Assembly: GCA_050701635.1 (NCBI GenBank)
Contig: JBOGDF010000033.1
Location: 1 to 24,625, forward strand
Direction: 5' to 3'
DNA: 24,625 bases
From: WHSM01 sp050701635
GTDB lineage: Bacteria; Actinomycetota; Actinomycetes; Mycobacteriales; Micromonosporaceae
Shown: one piece after another, positions 1 through 7,290 of the stretch
Numbering within the stretch: position 1 is the first letter of the stretch
Layout of the letters: the number at the start of each line of letters is the position of its first letter
Translations under genes and position numbers: made by a program
The notes under the pieces: generated by a model
What the model saw: only the letters and a program-made list of their open reading frames with translations
The model's database searches: none
Told to the model about the DNA's origin: nothing

Positions 1-1
1 C

Positions 2-262
2 CGTCGTGCCGCCGCCGAGCGCCGCGAAGAGCGCCGGCGGCGACTGCGCAAGCTGCGTCCGCGGCGGCCGGATCGGCGTACCGGGAAGTGGTTGTTGCGG
101 CGTACGCCCGGGCAGCGGGCCGCGATCGCGGGGTTCGCGGCGGTCGCGATCGGCCTGATCTGGTATCTCGTGCCGGCGTTCCCGGCACGGGTCGGGCTCA
201 CCGTGCTGGTGCTGCTCGGGCTGCCCGCGTTCGTGATCATCGCCCTGGACCGTCGTTACTGA
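2..262 (+). CDS. Small membrane protein, 3' part only
   Basis: This is an open frame that enters from the left edge and stops with TGA at 260-262; its start lies outside the window. The visible 86 residues begin with a very basic stretch rich in Arg, Glu and Ala, then a short linker with a GKWLLRRTPGQR segment, then two hydrophobic segments (about residues 46-62 and 66-80 of the visible part) and a charged tail ending ALDRRY. This looks like a small two-helix inner-membrane protein with a basic cytoplasmic N-terminus. It sits 16 bases before priA on the same strand, so it is probably co-transcribed with the histidine genes. I do not recognise a family and assign no function. The frame is supported by the hydrophobic pattern and the codon third-position GC bias. 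Confidence 0.6.
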   Translation, partial: RRAAAERREERRRRLRKLRPRRPDRRTGKWLLRRTPGQRAAIAGFAAVAIGLIWYLVPAFPARVGLTVLVLLGLPAFVIIALDRRY

Positions 263-278
263 CCCGACTGGAGATCCG

Positions 279-1004
279 ATGCTGCACCTGCTTCCTGCCG
301 TGGACGTGGTGGACGGCCAGGCGGTACGCCTGGTACGCGGCGAAGCCGGCACCGAGACCGGCTACGGCGACCCGCTCGAGGCGGCCCGGGCCTGGCAGGA
401 CGGCGGCGCCGAGTGGGTGCACCTGGTGGACCTGGACGCGGCGTTCGGCCGTGGCTCCAACGCGCCGCTGCTCGGGGAGCTGATCGCGCAGCTCGACGTC
501 AAGGTGGAGCTCTCCGGCGGGATCCGCGACGACGCATCGCTGACCGCGGCGCTCGCCACCGGCGCGGCCCGGGTCAACATCGGCACCGCGGCGCTGGAAG
601 ACCCCGACTGGTGCGACCGGGTGGTGGCCGCGTACGGAAACCGGGTCGCGATCGGGCTCGACGTACGGGGCACCACGCTCGCCGCCCGTGGCTGGACCCG
701 TGACGGCGGCGACCTGTACGAGGTGCTGGAGCGGCTGAACAAGGCCGGCTGCGCCCGGTACGTGGTCACCGACATCACCAAGGACGGCACGCTGCGCGGC
801 CCCAACCTGGAGCTGCTGCGCGACGTGTGTGCGCGTACCGACGCGCCGGTGATCGCCAGCGGGGGAGTGTCCACCCTGGACGACCTGCGGGCGCTCGCCG
901 CGCTGGAAGCCGACGGGGTGGAAGGCGCCATCGTCGGCAAGGCGCTGTACGCCGGCGCGTTCACCGTGCCCGAGGCGCTCGCCGTACTGGCGGAGTCCCG
1001 ATGA
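279..1004 (+). CDS. priA: PriA, bifunctional ProFAR / phosphoribosylanthranilate isomerase
   Basis: A 241-residue (beta/alpha)8-barrel isomerase. HisA activity converts ProFAR to PRFAR in histidine synthesis. Actinobacterial PriA also does the TrpF reaction in tryptophan synthesis. The sequence closely follows mycobacterial PriA as I remember it: LLPAVDVVDG at the N-terminus with the catalytic-type Asp9, the HLVDLDAAFGRGSN segment, ELSGGIRDD at 77-85, an RGW segment at 137-139 matching the Arg/Trp used by PriA for the TrpF substrate, and VTDITKDGTL at 163-172 with Asp165. The two phosphate-binding glycine segments (ASGGVS; GAIVGKALY) are intact. The ATG at 279 follows a GGAG at 270-273. Its stop overlaps the hisF start (ATGA, 1001-1004), which implies translational coupling. 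No separate trpF is visible here, consistent with dual function, though that is inference. Confidence 0.95.
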   Translation: MLHLLPAVDVVDGQAVRLVRGEAGTETGYGDPLEAARAWQDGGAEWVHLVDLDAAFGRGSNAPLLGELIAQLDVKVELSGGIRDDASLTAALATGAARVNIGTAALEDPDWCDRVVAAYGNRVAIGLDVRGTTLAARGWTRDGGDLYEVLERLNKAGCARYVVTDITKDGTLRGPNLELLRDVCARTDAPVIASGGVSTLDDLRALAALEADGVEGAIVGKALYAGAFTVPEALAVLAESR

Positions 1005-1756
1005 CCGTCGCGATCCGGGTGATCCCCTGTCTGGACGTCGACGCCGGACGGGTGGTCAAGGGCGTACGGTTCGCCGAGCTGCGCGACGCCGGCGACCCGG
1101 TGGAGCTGGCGGCGGCGTACGACGCGGCCGGGGCCGACGAGCTGACGTTCCTCGACGTCACCGCCTCCTCCGAGGGCCGGGAGACCACGTACGACGTGGT
1201 ACGCCGTACCGCCGAGTCGGTGTTCATCCCGCTCACCGTGGGCGGCGGGATCCGCAGCGCCGACGACGTGGACGGGCTGCTGCGCGCCGGCGCCGACAAG
1301 GTCGGGGTGAACACCGCGGCGATTGCCCGTCCCGCGCTGATCGCGGAGATCGCCGACCGGTTCGGCCGCCAGGTGCTGGTGCTCTCGCTGGACGTACGCC
1401 GCCACGCCGGCGGTTTCGAGGTGACCACCCACGGCGGTCGCCGTGGCACCGGGCTGGACGCGATCGAGTGGGCCGCGAAGGTCGCCGAGCTGGGCGCGGG
1501 GGAGATCCTGCTCAACTCGATGGACGCCGACGGCACCCGGGCCGGCTTCGACCTGGAGCTGATCTCCGCGGTACGCGAGGTGGTCGACATCCCGGTGATC
1601 GCCAGTGGCGGGGCGGGCGAGGTCGGCCACTTCCCGCCGGCGGTGGCGGCCGGGGCGGACGCCGTACTCGCCGCCAGCGTGTTCCACTTCGGCACCCTGA
1701 CGATCGGTGAGGTGAAGGCGGCGATCGCCGATGCCGGACACCCGGTACGCCGCTGA
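1001..1756 (+). CDS. hisF: Imidazole glycerol phosphate synthase, cyclase subunit HisF
   Basis: A 251-residue barrel protein. With the glutaminase HisH it turns PRFAR plus ammonia into imidazole glycerol phosphate and AICAR, the fifth step of histidine synthesis. Family marks: IPCLDV with Asp12 (first catalytic Asp), FLDVTASSEGR at 50-60, LTVGGGIRS at 78-86, LSLDVRR with Asp131 (second catalytic Asp), LLNSMDADGT at 170-179, and the ASGGAG phosphate loop. Length is normal for the family. The ATG at 1001 overlaps the priA stop and has GGAG at 992-995, five bases upstream. hisH is not between priA and hisF and must lie left of the window if the cluster is normal. The 3' end overlaps the next gene by 26 bases. 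Confidence 0.96.
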   Translation: MTVAIRVIPCLDVDAGRVVKGVRFAELRDAGDPVELAAAYDAAGADELTFLDVTASSEGRETTYDVVRRTAESVFIPLTVGGGIRSADDVDGLLRAGADKVGVNTAAIARPALIAEIADRFGRQVLVLSLDVRRHAGGFEVTTHGGRRGTGLDAIEWAAKVAELGAGEILLNSMDADGTRAGFDLELISAVREVVDIPVIASGGAGEVGHFPPAVAAGADAVLAASVFHFGTLTIGEVKAAIADAGHPVRR

Positions 1757-3098
1757 GCAGCTGACCCGCGACCTGTGGCGCGGGCTCGGCGGCGGCGACC
1801 CCGAGCTGGACGGGCTGCGGATCGCCGACACCGGCGACGTACTCCCGTCGCGTTTCCTGGTGACTCCGGGCGCGACCGCGTCGGTCGCCGCCGCCACGCT
1901 CGCGGTCGCGGGTTTCTGGCGGGATCGGGGTGGCCCGGCTGGCGAGGCCCGGGTCGCGACCGGCGAGGTCGGCCACGCGTTCCGCAGCGAACGGCTGGTC
2001 GAGCGGGTGGGCGAGCCGTTGCCGCCGCTGCGGGACCCGGTGGCGGGCGGCTACCCGACCGCCGACGGCTGGATCCGGCTGCACACGAACTTCGCCGCCC
2101 ACCGCCGGGCCGCGCTCGCGGTGCTCGGCGCGACCGAGCAGCGCGACCAGGTGGCCGCCGCCGTGTCGCGGTGGCCGGCGGTCGCCCTCGAGCAGGCGGT
2201 GCTAGAAGCCGGCGGTGCCGCCGCCGCGCTCCGCTCCATCGACGACTGGCGGCGCAGCCCGCAGGCCGTGGAGCTGCGGAAACTGCCTCTGGTCAGCGTG
2301 GCGCAGGTCGCCGCGGCCGATCCGCCCGCGGTGGTGCCCGGTCCCGCTCCTCTGGCGGGGGTACGGGTGCTCGACCTGACCCGGGTGATCGCCGGCCCGG
2401 TGTGCGGCCGGTTCCTGGCGGCGTACGGGGCCGAGGTGCTGCGGATCGACGGCCCCGCGTTGGAGGACGCGCCCGCGTTGATCGCCGACACCACCGTCGG
2501 CAAGCGGTGCGCTCAGCTGGATCTCGGCACCTCCGGCGGCCGCGCCCAGCTCGAGTCGCTGCTGGGCCAGGCCGACGTGGTGTTGATGGGATACCGGCCG
2601 GGTGCACTGGAGCGGCATGGATACGCCCCCACCCAGCTCGCGCGAGGGCGGCCCGGGATCGTGGTCGGGCTGCTCTCGGCGTACGGGAGGGTCGGGCCGT
2701 GGGGGAGCCGGCGCGGGTTCGACAGCCTGGTGCAGCTCGCGACCGGGCTCGCCGACGAGGGACGCGACGGAGGTCCGCCGGTGCCGTTGCCGGCGCAGGC
2801 GCTCGACCACGCCAGCGGCTACCTGCTGGCGTACGGCGTGGTGACGGCGCTGCGACGGCGGCGCGCCGGCGGCGGATCCTGGGCGACGGCGGTGTCGCTG
2901 GCGCGTACCGCCGGATGGTTGGAAAGCCTGGGTAGGACCGTGCCGGCGGCAGCCGCCGAGGTGGGCAAGGAGCTGGTGGAGCTTACCGGCCCGCTCGGCC
3001 GGACCCGGCACGTACCGCCGGGGCAGCTGGCCGGCTACCGTCCACAGTGGAGTTCACCGCCCCGCCCCCTGGGCTTCGACCCGCCGCGCTGGGCGTGA
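1731..3098 (+). CDS. CoA-transferase family III-like protein with unusual domain order
   Basis: A 455-residue protein of the CaiB/BaiF (family III) type, which moves CoA between carboxylic acids or racemises acyl-CoA thioesters. The usual N-terminal signature of the family (GVRVLDLTRVIAGPVCGRFLA, GAEVLRID) begins only at residue 210. It is followed by GKRCAQLDL, ADVVLMGYRPGALERHGY, and RRGFDSLVQLATGL, where Asp331 occupies the position of the catalytic Asp. The first 205 residues instead resemble the second half of such proteins (GGYPTADGWIRLH, then a helical region ending near RKLPLVSV). This could be a circular permutation or a decayed tandem duplication. The start at 1731 lies inside hisF; no better in-frame start was seen nearby and no good ribosome site precedes it. 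The substrate is unknown. Confidence 0.75.
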   Translation: MPDTRYAAEQLTRDLWRGLGGGDPELDGLRIADTGDVLPSRFLVTPGATASVAAATLAVAGFWRDRGGPAGEARVATGEVGHAFRSERLVERVGEPLPPLRDPVAGGYPTADGWIRLHTNFAAHRRAALAVLGATEQRDQVAAAVSRWPAVALEQAVLEAGGAAAALRSIDDWRRSPQAVELRKLPLVSVAQVAAADPPAVVPGPAPLAGVRVLDLTRVIAGPVCGRFLAAYGAEVLRIDGPALEDAPALIADTTVGKRCAQLDLGTSGGRAQLESLLGQADVVLMGYRPGALERHGYAPTQLARGRPGIVVGLLSAYGRVGPWGSRRGFDSLVQLATGLADEGRDGGPPVPLPAQALDHASGYLLAYGVVTALRRRRAGGGSWATAVSLARTAGWLESLGRTVPAAAAEVGKELVELTGPLGRTRHVPPGQLAGYRPQWSSPPRPLGFDPPRWA

Positions 3099-3122
3099 GC
3101 CGGTTCCGCAGGCGCTGGCGGC

Positions 3123-3134
3123 TAGGGTTGCCGG
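3123..3134 (+). promoter_or_regulatory. Likely -10 box of a leaderless NUDIX transcript
   Basis: TAGGGT at 3123-3128 fits the actinobacterial -10 pattern TAnnnT and is followed by only six bases before the GTG start at 3135. There is no ribosome-binding site, so transcription probably begins at the start codon. I see no convincing -35 box. Confidence 0.45.
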
Positions 3135-3626
3135 GTGTCTGAGCCGGTGCTGCGCCACTCGGTACGTGCTCTCTTGCTGGATGAGGACGACCGGGTGTTG
3201 CTCTGCCGGTTCGAGCTGCCGCATCCGATCGGCGGGTTGTGGACCGCCCCGGGCGGAGGCGTCGAGCCAGGGGAGACTCCCGAGCAGGCGCTACGGCGCG
3301 AGCTGCGCGAGGAGGTCGGGTTCGGGCTCGCCACGCCGGCGCCGCACGTCTGGCACGAGCGGGTGGTCGCCGCCGGCCATCTCGCCGGGTACGACGGCGT
3401 GGTCAACGACTACTTCCTGGTGCGTACGGCGGGCTTCGTGCCGCGCGGCTCGCTGGACGACGAGGCGTTGCGTGCCGAAGGGATCCGCGAGTTCCGGTGG
3501 TGGTGCCGCGAGGAGTTGTTGCGGCACGACGGCGCCGCGCGGTTCGCGCCACGGGCGCTCCCCGCGCTGCTCGACGAGCTGCTGCGCATGGGTCCGGCCG
3601 CCGGGCCTCGAGCCCTGGGGCTGTGA
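3135..3626 (+). CDS. NUDIX hydrolase
   Basis: A 163-residue NUDIX domain protein. The family hydrolyses nucleoside diphosphates linked to another group X, for example oxidised dNTPs, ADP-ribose or NADH. The NUDIX box is complete: Gly41, five residues, Glu47, seven residues, then RELREEVGF at 55-63 with the metal-binding Glu pair 59-60. The N-terminus (VRALLLDEDDRVLLCRFELP) and the segment LWTAPGGGVE fit the family beta-strands. The GTG start is chosen because the frame begins right after a -10-like box and the domain starts within a few residues. The gene is 36 bases after the CoA-transferase-like gene but probably has its own promoter. The substrate cannot be read from sequence. The last 15 residues are low complexity and probably disordered. 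Confidence 0.88.
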   Translation: MSEPVLRHSVRALLLDEDDRVLLCRFELPHPIGGLWTAPGGGVEPGETPEQALRRELREEVGFGLATPAPHVWHERVVAAGHLAGYDGVVNDYFLVRTAGFVPRGSLDDEALRAEGIREFRWWCREELLRHDGAARFAPRALPALLDELLRMGPAAGPRALGL

Positions 3627-3670
3627 CCAGCCGGTCGCCACAACCTTGACTTAGAGGACGGGGCAGCGCA

Positions 3671-3698
3671 TCGAACATCCGTTCGATAGAGTAGGCGC
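3671..3698 (+). promoter_or_regulatory. LexA (SOS) box and adjoining -10 box before the HNH gene
   Basis: TCGAACATCCGTTCGA at 3671-3686 is a perfect inverted repeat and matches the mycobacterial LexA box TCGAAC-N4-GTTCGA exactly. It directly abuts a -10-like TAGAGT at 3687-3692, which lies six bases before the ATG at 3699. A repressor here would block RNA polymerase. The gene is probably leaderless. Confidence 0.85.
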
Positions 3699-5045
3699 AT
3701 GACAGCTGCGTCGGAGGTCGTCACCTCGCCGCGGGAGGTCGTTCCGGCCGATGACTGCATGGTGTGGGGCGTCGTTACGTCGCCTGCTGGCCTGGCGGGC
3801 GATGTCAATCTCTCGGCTGGTGCGGCGCCGGGTGCGTCCGACCGCGTGAGATGGGCGGATCTGCAGCCCACCGGTTTGCTGATGGACGTGCTGCAGAGCC
3901 TCGCGGTCGAGCGTCTGGACGCCGCTGAGGCGCTCGAAGCGGCGACCGCCCTGGAGCGCCTCGTCGCCGTGGTGCAAGGGGTGCAGGCGCGGATGCTGGC
4001 GCGCTTCGGTGCGCTGCGTCCCGGGTATGACCGTGAGGTCAGTGAGTTCGCGGCCGATGAGGTGGCGCCGGCGTTGCGGGTCAGTCGCGGCGCGGCGGCT
4101 GGCAGGCTGTCGCTCGCGGTCGACCTGGAGCGGCGGTTGCCGGCAACCCTGGCAGCCTTGTGCCGGGCCGAGCTTGATCTCGCCAGGGCGCGCGCGATCA
4201 GCGAAGCGGTGGCCTGCTTGACCGACGCGCAGGCAGGCATCGTGGAGCAGACGGTCTTGCCGCGGGCGTCGCGGCAGACCGCGCCGCAGCTACGAGCAGC
4301 GGCGCGACGTGCCGTGTTGAAGGTCGATCCCGCCGCAGCACGGCGTCGCGAGGAACTGGCCCGTGCTGATCGCCGGGTGGTGTGCACTCCCACCGGTGAC
4401 GGCATGGCCGAGCTGTATGCGTTGCTCCCGGCAGCTGACGCGGTGGCGGTCTACGACCGGGTCAACCGGTTGGCCCGGAGCCGGACCGGCGGCGAGCGTT
4501 CGATGGACCAAAGGCGGGCGGACTGCTTCACAGATCTCATGCTTGGTTCGGGTCGGCAGGTGACCGCTCGGGTCAACGTCACGGTCGCCGCGACCACGCT
4601 GCTCGGTCGCGACGACCAGCCCGGACACCTTGACGGATATGGCCCGGTCACCGCGGACACCGCGCGGTACGTCGCGGGTGGAGCTCTCACCGAAGACACC
4701 GTGTGGCGCCGACTGCTGACCGACCCGGTCGACGGAGCCGTGGTCGACGTCGGGCGCCGCCGCTACCGGCCGTCCGCCGCGCTGGCAGACCAGGTGCGTG
4801 CTCGTGATCGAAGCTGTCGGTTCCCGGGCTGCCGCTATCGCGCGGACGGCTGCGATCTTGACCATACGATCCCGTTCCCGACGGGCCCGACCGAGCCCAG
4901 CAACCTCGGCACGCTCTGCCGGCACCATCATCGTCTCAAGCATGCGACTGACTGGAGCGTCAGTCAGGATCCAGATGGCAGGTTCGCGTGGCGCAGTCCG
5001 ACCGGTCGGCGTTACGTCACCGAGCCGCCGTCCGACCCTCCGTAG
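3699..5045 (+). CDS. DUF222 / HNH endonuclease-family protein (13E12-type)
   Basis: A 448-residue protein: a variable N-terminus, a helical DUF222 region (about 60-330), and a C-terminal HNH nuclease module. The HNH part shows CRFPGC at 373-378, CDLDHTIPF from 385 with Asp388-His389, an Asn in PSNLGTLC, and CRHHHRLKH at 407-415. These are the expected metal-binding and catalytic residues, so the nuclease looks intact. Relatives in mycobacteria are the 13E12 repeat family, multicopy and often LexA-controlled; their role is not settled. Here a perfect LexA box lies just upstream, so induction by DNA damage is likely. The codons contain more T in third position (gat, cgt, ggt) than the neighbours, and the gene lacks their GTA-Arg habit, which suggests mobility or separate ancestry. 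It ends at a hairpin at 5046-5078. Confidence 0.9.
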   Translation: MTAASEVVTSPREVVPADDCMVWGVVTSPAGLAGDVNLSAGAAPGASDRVRWADLQPTGLLMDVLQSLAVERLDAAEALEAATALERLVAVVQGVQARMLARFGALRPGYDREVSEFAADEVAPALRVSRGAAAGRLSLAVDLERRLPATLAALCRAELDLARARAISEAVACLTDAQAGIVEQTVLPRASRQTAPQLRAAARRAVLKVDPAAARRREELARADRRVVCTPTGDGMAELYALLPAADAVAVYDRVNRLARSRTGGERSMDQRRADCFTDLMLGSGRQVTARVNVTVAATTLLGRDDQPGHLDGYGPVTADTARYVAGGALTEDTVWRRLLTDPVDGAVVDVGRRRYRPSAALADQVRARDRSCRFPGCRYRADGCDLDHTIPFPTGPTEPSNLGTLCRHHHRLKHATDWSVSQDPDGRFAWRSPTGRRYVTEPPSDPP

Positions 5046-5078
5046 CACCGGCGGAGATCGCGGGGAATCTCCGCGGTG
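5046..5078. terminator. Strong hairpin between convergent genes (probable bidirectional terminator)
   Basis: CACCGGCGGAGAT at 5046-5058 pairs with ATCTCCGCGGTG at 5067-5078: twelve base pairs with one bulged G and an eight-base loop. It fills the gap between the convergent HNH gene (ends 5045) and the YczE-type gene (ends 5083). There is no U-tract, which is common in actinobacterial terminators. Confidence 0.75.
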
Positions 5079-5082
5079 GCGG

Positions 5083-5775
5083 TCAGGCGGGGCATTCGGC
5101 GGTGCGGGGCTCGCCGGGCGTACCTTCCGGTTCGTCGGCGATCATGTCGTCGTCGGAGGCTGCCTCGGGGACGGTGAACAGGGGGATGAAGACGTGGGCG
5201 AGCGGGCCGATGCCGACGGCGTACAGCAGAGTGCCGATGCCCACGGTGCCGCCCAGCAGCCAGCCCACGACCAGTACGGAGACCTCGATCCCGGTACGCA
5301 CCACCCGGATCGAGTGGCCGCGGGCGGCGAGACCGGTCATCAGGCCGTCGCGCGGGCCGGGGCCGAGCCGCGCGCCGATGTAGAGGCCGGTGGCGATGCC
5401 GTTGAGCACGATCCCGGAGACCAGGAACACCCAGCGCGCCAAGAGCGGCTCCACGGTCGGCAGCAGCACCAGCGCGGCGTCGACCACCAGGCCGATCACC
5501 AGCGCGTTGCTCAGCGTGCCGAAGCCGGGCTTCTGGCGCAGCGGGATCCAGGCCAGCAGCACCAGGATGCTCACCAGGATCACGATCCAGCCGAACCGCA
5601 GCCCGGTACGCTCCGCCAGCCCTTGGTGCAGCACGTCCCACGGGTCCAGCCCGAGCGTGGATTCGATCAGCAGCGCCATGCTGACGCCGTACAGGACCAG
5701 GCCGAGGTGGAGTTGGATGACGCGGCGGGGGAGACGGCGGCCGGCGTACCGCCGCAGCTTGACCGGGGATGCCAT
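5083..5775 (-). CDS. YczE/YyaS/YitT-type membrane protein
   Basis: A 230-residue integral membrane protein with about five hydrophobic helices and a charged C-terminal tail rich in Asp, Glu and Pro. Marks of the YczE-type family are the first helix followed by LGLDPWDVLHQGL, the GTLSNALVIGLVVD segment, and LGPGPRDGLMTGLA in the loop before helix four. Its role is not known; members are suspected transporters or sensors. It is divergent from a MocR-type regulator, the known YczR-YczE arrangement, so that regulator probably controls it. I chose the ATG at 5775. A TTG seven codons upstream (5796) is possible but would overlap more of the short control region, and the 5775 choice gives a spacing mirrored on the other side. 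Confidence 0.85.
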   Translation of the reverse strand: MASPVKLRRYAGRRLPRRVIQLHLGLVLYGVSMALLIESTLGLDPWDVLHQGLAERTGLRFGWIVILVSILVLLAWIPLRQKPGFGTLSNALVIGLVVDAALVLLPTVEPLLARWVFLVSGIVLNGIATGLYIGARLGPGPRDGLMTGLAARGHSIRVVRTGIEVSVLVVGWLLGGTVGIGTLLYAVGIGPLAHVFIPLFTVPEAASDDDMIADEPEGTPGEPRTAECPA

Positions 5776-5837
5776 GGGTGCCAGTCTGGGCGGCAACGCG
5801 CAATCCAGCGATAGCCAATCAAAGGAAACTGGCTCCT
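5776..5837. promoter_or_regulatory. Divergent control region of the YczE/MocR pair
   Basis: This 62-base gap must hold both promoters. ACTGGC lies exactly four bases before the ATG of each gene (5828-5833 on plus; 5780-5785 on minus), making a mirror-image arrangement. It also holds CAATCC (5801-5806) and CCAATC (5815-5820). MocR regulators commonly bind repeats in such gaps, but I cannot assign the operator. AAAGGA at 5821-5826 is the only plausible ribosome site for the plus gene. Confidence 0.4.
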
Positions 5838-7283
5838 ATGGGTACGGCCACCAGAATGATCCGGGGTCCACAGCTGGCGCGGTTGCTGGCTGACTGGCGC
5901 GGCGCCGGCCCGGAGTACCAGGCGCTCGCCCAGGCGGTACGCGGCCTGCTGGTCGACGGCAGGCTGCCGTTGCAGCTGCGGCTGCCCGCCGAGCGGGAGC
6001 TCGCCACCGCGCTGGACAGCAGCCGTACCACGGTAAGCGCGGCGTACCGGACGCTGCGGGAGAGCGGCTACCTGGTGAGCCGGCGCGGCGCCGGGAGCTG
6101 GACCGCGCTGCCCGAGGGACACCGGCTGACGCCGTCCGGGCAGCTCACCCGGCACAGCGAGGCCGAGCTGCTCGACCTCAGCTTCGCCGCCCCGCCCGCC
6201 CCCGAGGCGCTCGCCGGCGCGGTCGCCGACGCCAGCGAGGAGCTCCGGCGGTACGCCGTCGGCCACGGCTACTACCCGATGGGGCTGATGCCGCTGCGCG
6301 AGGTGATCGCCGACTGGTACGCCGCGCGCGGCGTACCGACCTCGCCGGCGCAGGTGGTGGTGACCAGCGGGGCGCAGCAGGCGTACCACCTGGCGTTGCA
6401 GATTCTCACCACGCCCGGGGAGACGGTGCTGATCGAGTCGCCGACCTACCCGAACGCGCCCGAGGCGGCGCGCGCCTCCCGGCTGCGGCTGGCCAGCTAC
6501 GGGCTCGGCCCGGACGGCTGGGACGGCGAGCTGCTGGCCGACGCCGTACGCCAGGTACGCCCCAAGGTCGCGTACTCGGTGCCGGACTTCCACAACCCGA
6601 CCGGCCACGTGATGCCCGACGAGGTACGCGGTCGCCTGATGGCCGCCGCGCACACCGCCGGCACCACGGTGATCGTGGACGAGACGTTCGTCGAGCTGGA
6701 CTTCGGGGACGAGTCGCTGCCGCCGGCGCTGGCGGCGTACGACCGGAATGGCCGGGTGCTGTCGCTGGGCAGCATGAGCAAGGCGTTCTGGGGTGGGTTG
6801 CGGGTGGGCTGGATCCGCGGTCCGGCCTCGCTGATGGCGCGGCTGGCGGCGTCCCGGTCGGCCACCGACCTGGGCAGTCCGGTGCTGGAGCAGCTGATCG
6901 CCGTACAGCTGATGGCACGCCGGCACGAGGTGCTGCCGGCGCGGCGCCGGGCGTTCGCGGCGGCGCGCGACTTCCTGGCCGACGCGCTGCGGGCCAAGCT
7001 GCCGCAGTGGCGGTTCCTGGTGCCGAGCGGCGGGGTCGGGCTCTGGGTGGAGCTGGACGCGCCGTTCAGCAGCGCCCTGGTACGCGCCGCGGAGTCGCAC
7101 GGGCTGCGGCTCGCGCCGGGGCCGAAGTTCGGGGTGGACGGCGTGCTGGAGCAGTACCTGCGACTGCCGTTCACGCTGCCGCACGCCGAGCTGTCGGCCG
7201 CGGTGGACCGGCTGGTCGCCGCCAGCGGCAGCCTGACCGCGGTGCCCGCCTCCGAATGGCCACCGTCGTTGGTCGTAGCCTAG
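5838..7283 (+). CDS. MocR-type transcriptional regulator (GntR DNA-binding domain plus aminotransferase domain)
   Basis: A 481-residue PLP-dependent regulator. Residues 25-90 form a GntR winged helix-turn-helix (LPLQLRLPAERELATALDSS, TTVSAAYRTLRESGYL, RRGAGSW). The rest is a class I aminotransferase fold: TSGAQQAYHL, ESPTYPNAP, the PLP-ring region PDFHNPTGHVMP, VDETFVELDF, and the PLP lysine Lys315 in SMSKAFWGGLRVGW. Such proteins normally act as regulators, not enzymes, and sense PLP or an amine. The neighbour is a divergent YczE-type membrane gene, which points to the YczR subgroup. The start at 5838 is chosen because homologues begin close to the GntR domain; the frame stays open to 5769 but that would run into the YczE gene. 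The gene ends seven bases before the convergent dehydrogenase. Confidence 0.92.
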   Translation: MGTATRMIRGPQLARLLADWRGAGPEYQALAQAVRGLLVDGRLPLQLRLPAERELATALDSSRTTVSAAYRTLRESGYLVSRRGAGSWTALPEGHRLTPSGQLTRHSEAELLDLSFAAPPAPEALAGAVADASEELRRYAVGHGYYPMGLMPLREVIADWYAARGVPTSPAQVVVTSGAQQAYHLALQILTTPGETVLIESPTYPNAPEAARASRLRLASYGLGPDGWDGELLADAVRQVRPKVAYSVPDFHNPTGHVMPDEVRGRLMAAAHTAGTTVIVDETFVELDFGDESLPPALAAYDRNGRVLSLGSMSKAFWGGLRVGWIRGPASLMARLAASRSATDLGSPVLEQLIAVQLMARRHEVLPARRRAFAAARDFLADALRAKLPQWRFLVPSGGVGLWVELDAPFSSALVRAAESHGLRLAPGPKFGVDGVLEQYLRLPFTLPHAELSAAVDRLVAASGSLTAVPASEWPPSLVVA

Positions 7284-7290
7284 GCGCCCG

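Noticed and set aside
362..1897. Long minus-strand open frame (511 codons) over priA and hisF
   Set aside because: It is the antisense shadow of two clear enzymes in high-GC DNA; its residues are low complexity and show no domain.
3646..3651. TTGACT resembling a -35 box before the HNH gene
   Set aside because: It is 35 bases before the TAGAGT box, too far to work with it, and no -10 box lies 16-18 bases after it.
4798..5814. Plus-strand open frame (338 codons) across the HNH end and YczE gene
   Set aside because: It runs antisense to the YczE-type gene and out of frame with the HNH domain, and crosses the terminator hairpin.
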